From Pseudomonadota bacterium (GTDB lineage: Bacteria > Pseudomonadota > Alphaproteobacteria > Acetobacterales > Acetobacteraceae), in the NCBI GenBank assembly GCA_021826485.1, contig JAKAZX010000235.1:1-6531 (forward strand): DNA of 6,531 nucleotides, given 5' to 3'. This document shows positions 5,363-6,531 of the stretch, one piece after another. The notes below the pieces were generated by a model. That model was not told the origin of the DNA. It saw only the letters and a program-made list of their open reading frames with translations, and did no database searches. Position 1 is the first letter of the stretch, and every line of letters begins with the position of its first letter. The position numbers were made by a program, and so were the translations under genes.

Positions 5363-6201
5363 CCGCCGATCCGGCCCGCCTGCACCCACCACCGCCCAGG
5401 CAGCGCGGCGGCTGCTGCCTGGGCGGCCTCCGCGCTCGCGAACAGCGCGAAGCAGGTGGCGCCGCTGCCGCTCATGCGCGCGAGCAGGGCGCCCGGCAGG
5501 GTGCGGAGGGTCGCCAGCACCTCCCCGATGACGGGGGCGAGGGCCGTTGCCGGCGCCTCCAGGTCGTTGGCATGCCGGCTGAGGTCTTCCGCCATCGCCG
5601 TCGCGTCCGGCCAATGCGCGGGCAGCGCGAGCGGCACGGAAAACCCGCCGCGCCGGGCGGCGAACACCGCCGGGGTCGCCACGGCCACGCCGGGATTGAC
5701 CAGCAGGATGAAGCAGCCAGGCAGATGCGGGGCGGGGGACAGCACTTCGCCCACGCCGCCCATCCGCGCCGGGCGGCCGGCATGGCACACCGGCACGTCG
5801 GCACCCAGCGCCAGCGCCAGCGCGGGCGGTGCCGCCGGCACGCCCCACAGCCGCGCCAGCAGCCGCAGCGCCGCTGCCGCGTCGGCCGATCCGCCGCCAA
5901 TGCCGGAGGCGACCGGCAGGTGCTTCTCCAGCGTGATCCGCGCGCGCGGCACGATGCCGTTCGTCGCTGCCAGCGCGCGCGCCGCGCGCAGCACCAGATT
6001 GTCGGCCGTCCCCGCCAGCGCCTGTGCGAACGGGCCGGTCACGTCGAGCGTCAGCGCGTCGGCCGGGGCCGCGTGCAGCACGTCGCCCGCGTCGGCGAAC
6101 ACGACGAGGCTGTCCAGCAGGTGGTAGCCGTCGGCGCGCCGGCCGGTGACATGCAGCGCAAGGTTCACCTTGGCCGGCGCGAACTCCGTCAGGTCAGCCA
6201 A
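5359..6201 (-). CDS. ispE: 4-diphosphocytidyl-2-C-methyl-D-erythritol kinase IspE
   Basis: This GHMP kinase phosphorylates the 2-hydroxyl of CDP-methylerythritol with ATP, the fourth step of the non-mevalonate (MEP) isoprenoid pathway in the cytosol. The 280 residues carry every hallmark: APAKVNLALHVTGRRADGYH (8-27) with K11 of the active site, the ATP-binding loop LPVASGIGGGSADAAAALR (95-113), GADVP (133-137) with catalytic D135, NDLE (212-215) and MSGSGATCFALF (243-254). The start is a TTG at 6201-6199. The frame upstream closes at a TAA (6225-6223) with no ATG or GTG between, so only TTG or a CTG three codons later fits the conserved N-terminus. The best ribosome site is the AGG made by the stop codon of the TPR gene, about 10 nt upstream. 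The gene ends tail-to-tail with coxM in a shared CTAG. Confidence 0.95.
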   Translation of the reverse strand: MADLTEFAPAKVNLALHVTGRRADGYHLLDSLVVFADAGDVLHAAPADALTLDVTGPFAQALAGTADNLVLRAARALAATNGIVPRARITLEKHLPVASGIGGGSADAAAALRLLARLWGVPAAPPALALALGADVPVCHAGRPARMGGVGEVLSPAPHLPGCFILLVNPGVAVATPAVFAARRGGFSVPLALPAHWPDATAMAEDLSRHANDLEAPATALAPVIGEVLATLRTLPGALLARMSGSGATCFALFASAEAAQAAAAALPGRWWVQAGRIGG

Positions 6202-6212
6202 TCCGCAGATGC

Positions 6213-6531
6213 CTACTGGACTTTATCCGCCGTCGCGGCGCCCGGCGCGGAATTGGCCTGCTTCGGCTGCTCGGCGGACTGGGCGTCGTGCAGCTTGGCT
6301 TCCAGCTTCGGCACGTCCTCCGGCTCCGGGTTCAGGCTCAGCGCCCGCTGCCACTGGTACAGCGCCTCCAGCTTCCGGCCGGTCGCCCAGTAGGCGTCGC
6401 CCAGATGGCCGTTGATCGTGGCGTCCTCGGGTTGCAGTTCGACCGCCTTCTCCAGGTCCTTGACGGCGCGGCCGCCATCGCCCTCGCGCAGGGCGATCCA
6501 GCCCAGGCTGTCCACGATCGCTCCGTCATTC
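6213..6531 (-). CDS. TPR-repeat protein, C-terminal part only (5' end beyond the window)
   Basis: The frame is open to the right edge and shows 105 residues of a tetratricopeptide-repeat protein, a helical scaffold for protein contacts. Two TPR units are visible: NDGAIVDSLGWIALREGD followed by an AVKDLEKAVELQPED helix, then ATINGHLGDAYWATGRKLEA followed by LYQWQRALSLNPEP. The canonical small, aromatic and proline positions are in place (LGWIAL, LGDAYW, Pro at the loop ends). A polar, alanine-rich tail of about 30 residues (QSAEQPKQANSAPGAATADKVQ) looks disordered. The GTG at 6515 is an internal valine codon, because repeat sequence continues upstream of it. The TAG at 6215-6213 lies 11 bp before the ispE start, so the two are likely co-transcribed. 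Large TPR proteins or lipoproteins ahead of ispE are, to my knowledge, common in alphaproteobacteria. The full function cannot be judged from this fragment. Confidence 0.88.
   Translation of the reverse strand, partial: NDGAIVDSLGWIALREGDGGRAVKDLEKAVELQPEDATINGHLGDAYWATGRKLEALYQWQRALSLNPEPEDVPKLEAKLHDAQSAEQPKQANSAPGAATADKVQ

Noticed and set aside
4400..5848. Minus-strand open frame of 482 codons spanning coxM and part of ispE
   Set aside because: Out of frame with ispE and antisense to coxM, both of which have full family motifs; the low-complexity Arg/Ala/Gly product is not credible.
5335..6393. Plus-strand open frame of 352 codons
   Set aside because: Antisense to ispE and the TPR gene, with no recognisable domain.
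6213..6515. TPR protein starting at the GTG at 6515
   Set aside because: TPR consensus (NDGAI) continues upstream of this codon to the window edge, so the GTG is an internal valine and the gene is partial.

Overview
The window is GC-rich (roughly 70% by eye) and densely coded, with Shine-Dalgarno-led genes and several start/stop overlaps. The protein sequences look alphaproteobacterial. A TPR gene running into ispE, a CoxM-type flavoprotein and a PuuE-type allantoinase would suit Rhodospirillales/Acetobacteraceae, but this placement is a family-level inference; no rRNA or other marker is present. No tRNA, rRNA, CRISPR array or insertion sequence was seen, and no gene-free stretch exceeds 90 bases.

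Layout from left to right. (1) Positions 1-488, minus strand: a type II toxin-antitoxin pair, with a Phd/YefM-type antitoxin followed by a PIN-domain (VapC-like) toxin that runs off the left edge. The two overlap in GTGA. The 71-bp gap in front of the antitoxin is AT-richer than its surroundings. It holds a plausible promoter and three copies of a palindromic TGGWCCA motif spaced exactly 12 bp apart, a likely autoregulatory operator. (2) Positions 560-1483, minus strand: puuE, the allantoinase related to polysaccharide deacetylases. (3) Positions 1569-5362, plus strand, divergent from puuE: a four-gene operon of an AraD1/GguC-type fumarylacetoacetate-hydrolase-fold protein, an alpha-ketoglutarate-semialdehyde-type aldehyde dehydrogenase, a hotdog thioesterase and a CoxM-type FAD subunit of a molybdenum hydroxylase. 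(4) Positions 5359-6531, minus strand and convergent: ispE of the MEP isoprenoid pathway, preceded by the 3' end of a TPR-protein gene. coxM and ispE share a CTAG in which both TAG stop codons are read.

How the genes may work together: the AraD1-like protein and the aldehyde dehydrogenase fit the last two steps of non-phosphorylative pentose (L-arabinose type) oxidation, 2-keto-3-deoxypentonate to alpha-ketoglutarate semialdehyde to alpha-ketoglutarate. The thioesterase and lone CoxM are not textbook members of that route. The sugar dehydrogenase, lactonase, first dehydratase, transporter and regulator are not in the window, nor are the CoxS and CoxL partners. puuE and coxM could alternatively both belong to purine breakdown (xanthine to urate to allantoin). 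TPR-ispE is a separate housekeeping unit.

The most notable signals are the 12-bp-phased operator array and the mixed four-gene operon with its orphan CoxM. I found nothing that clearly amounts to a wholly new system.
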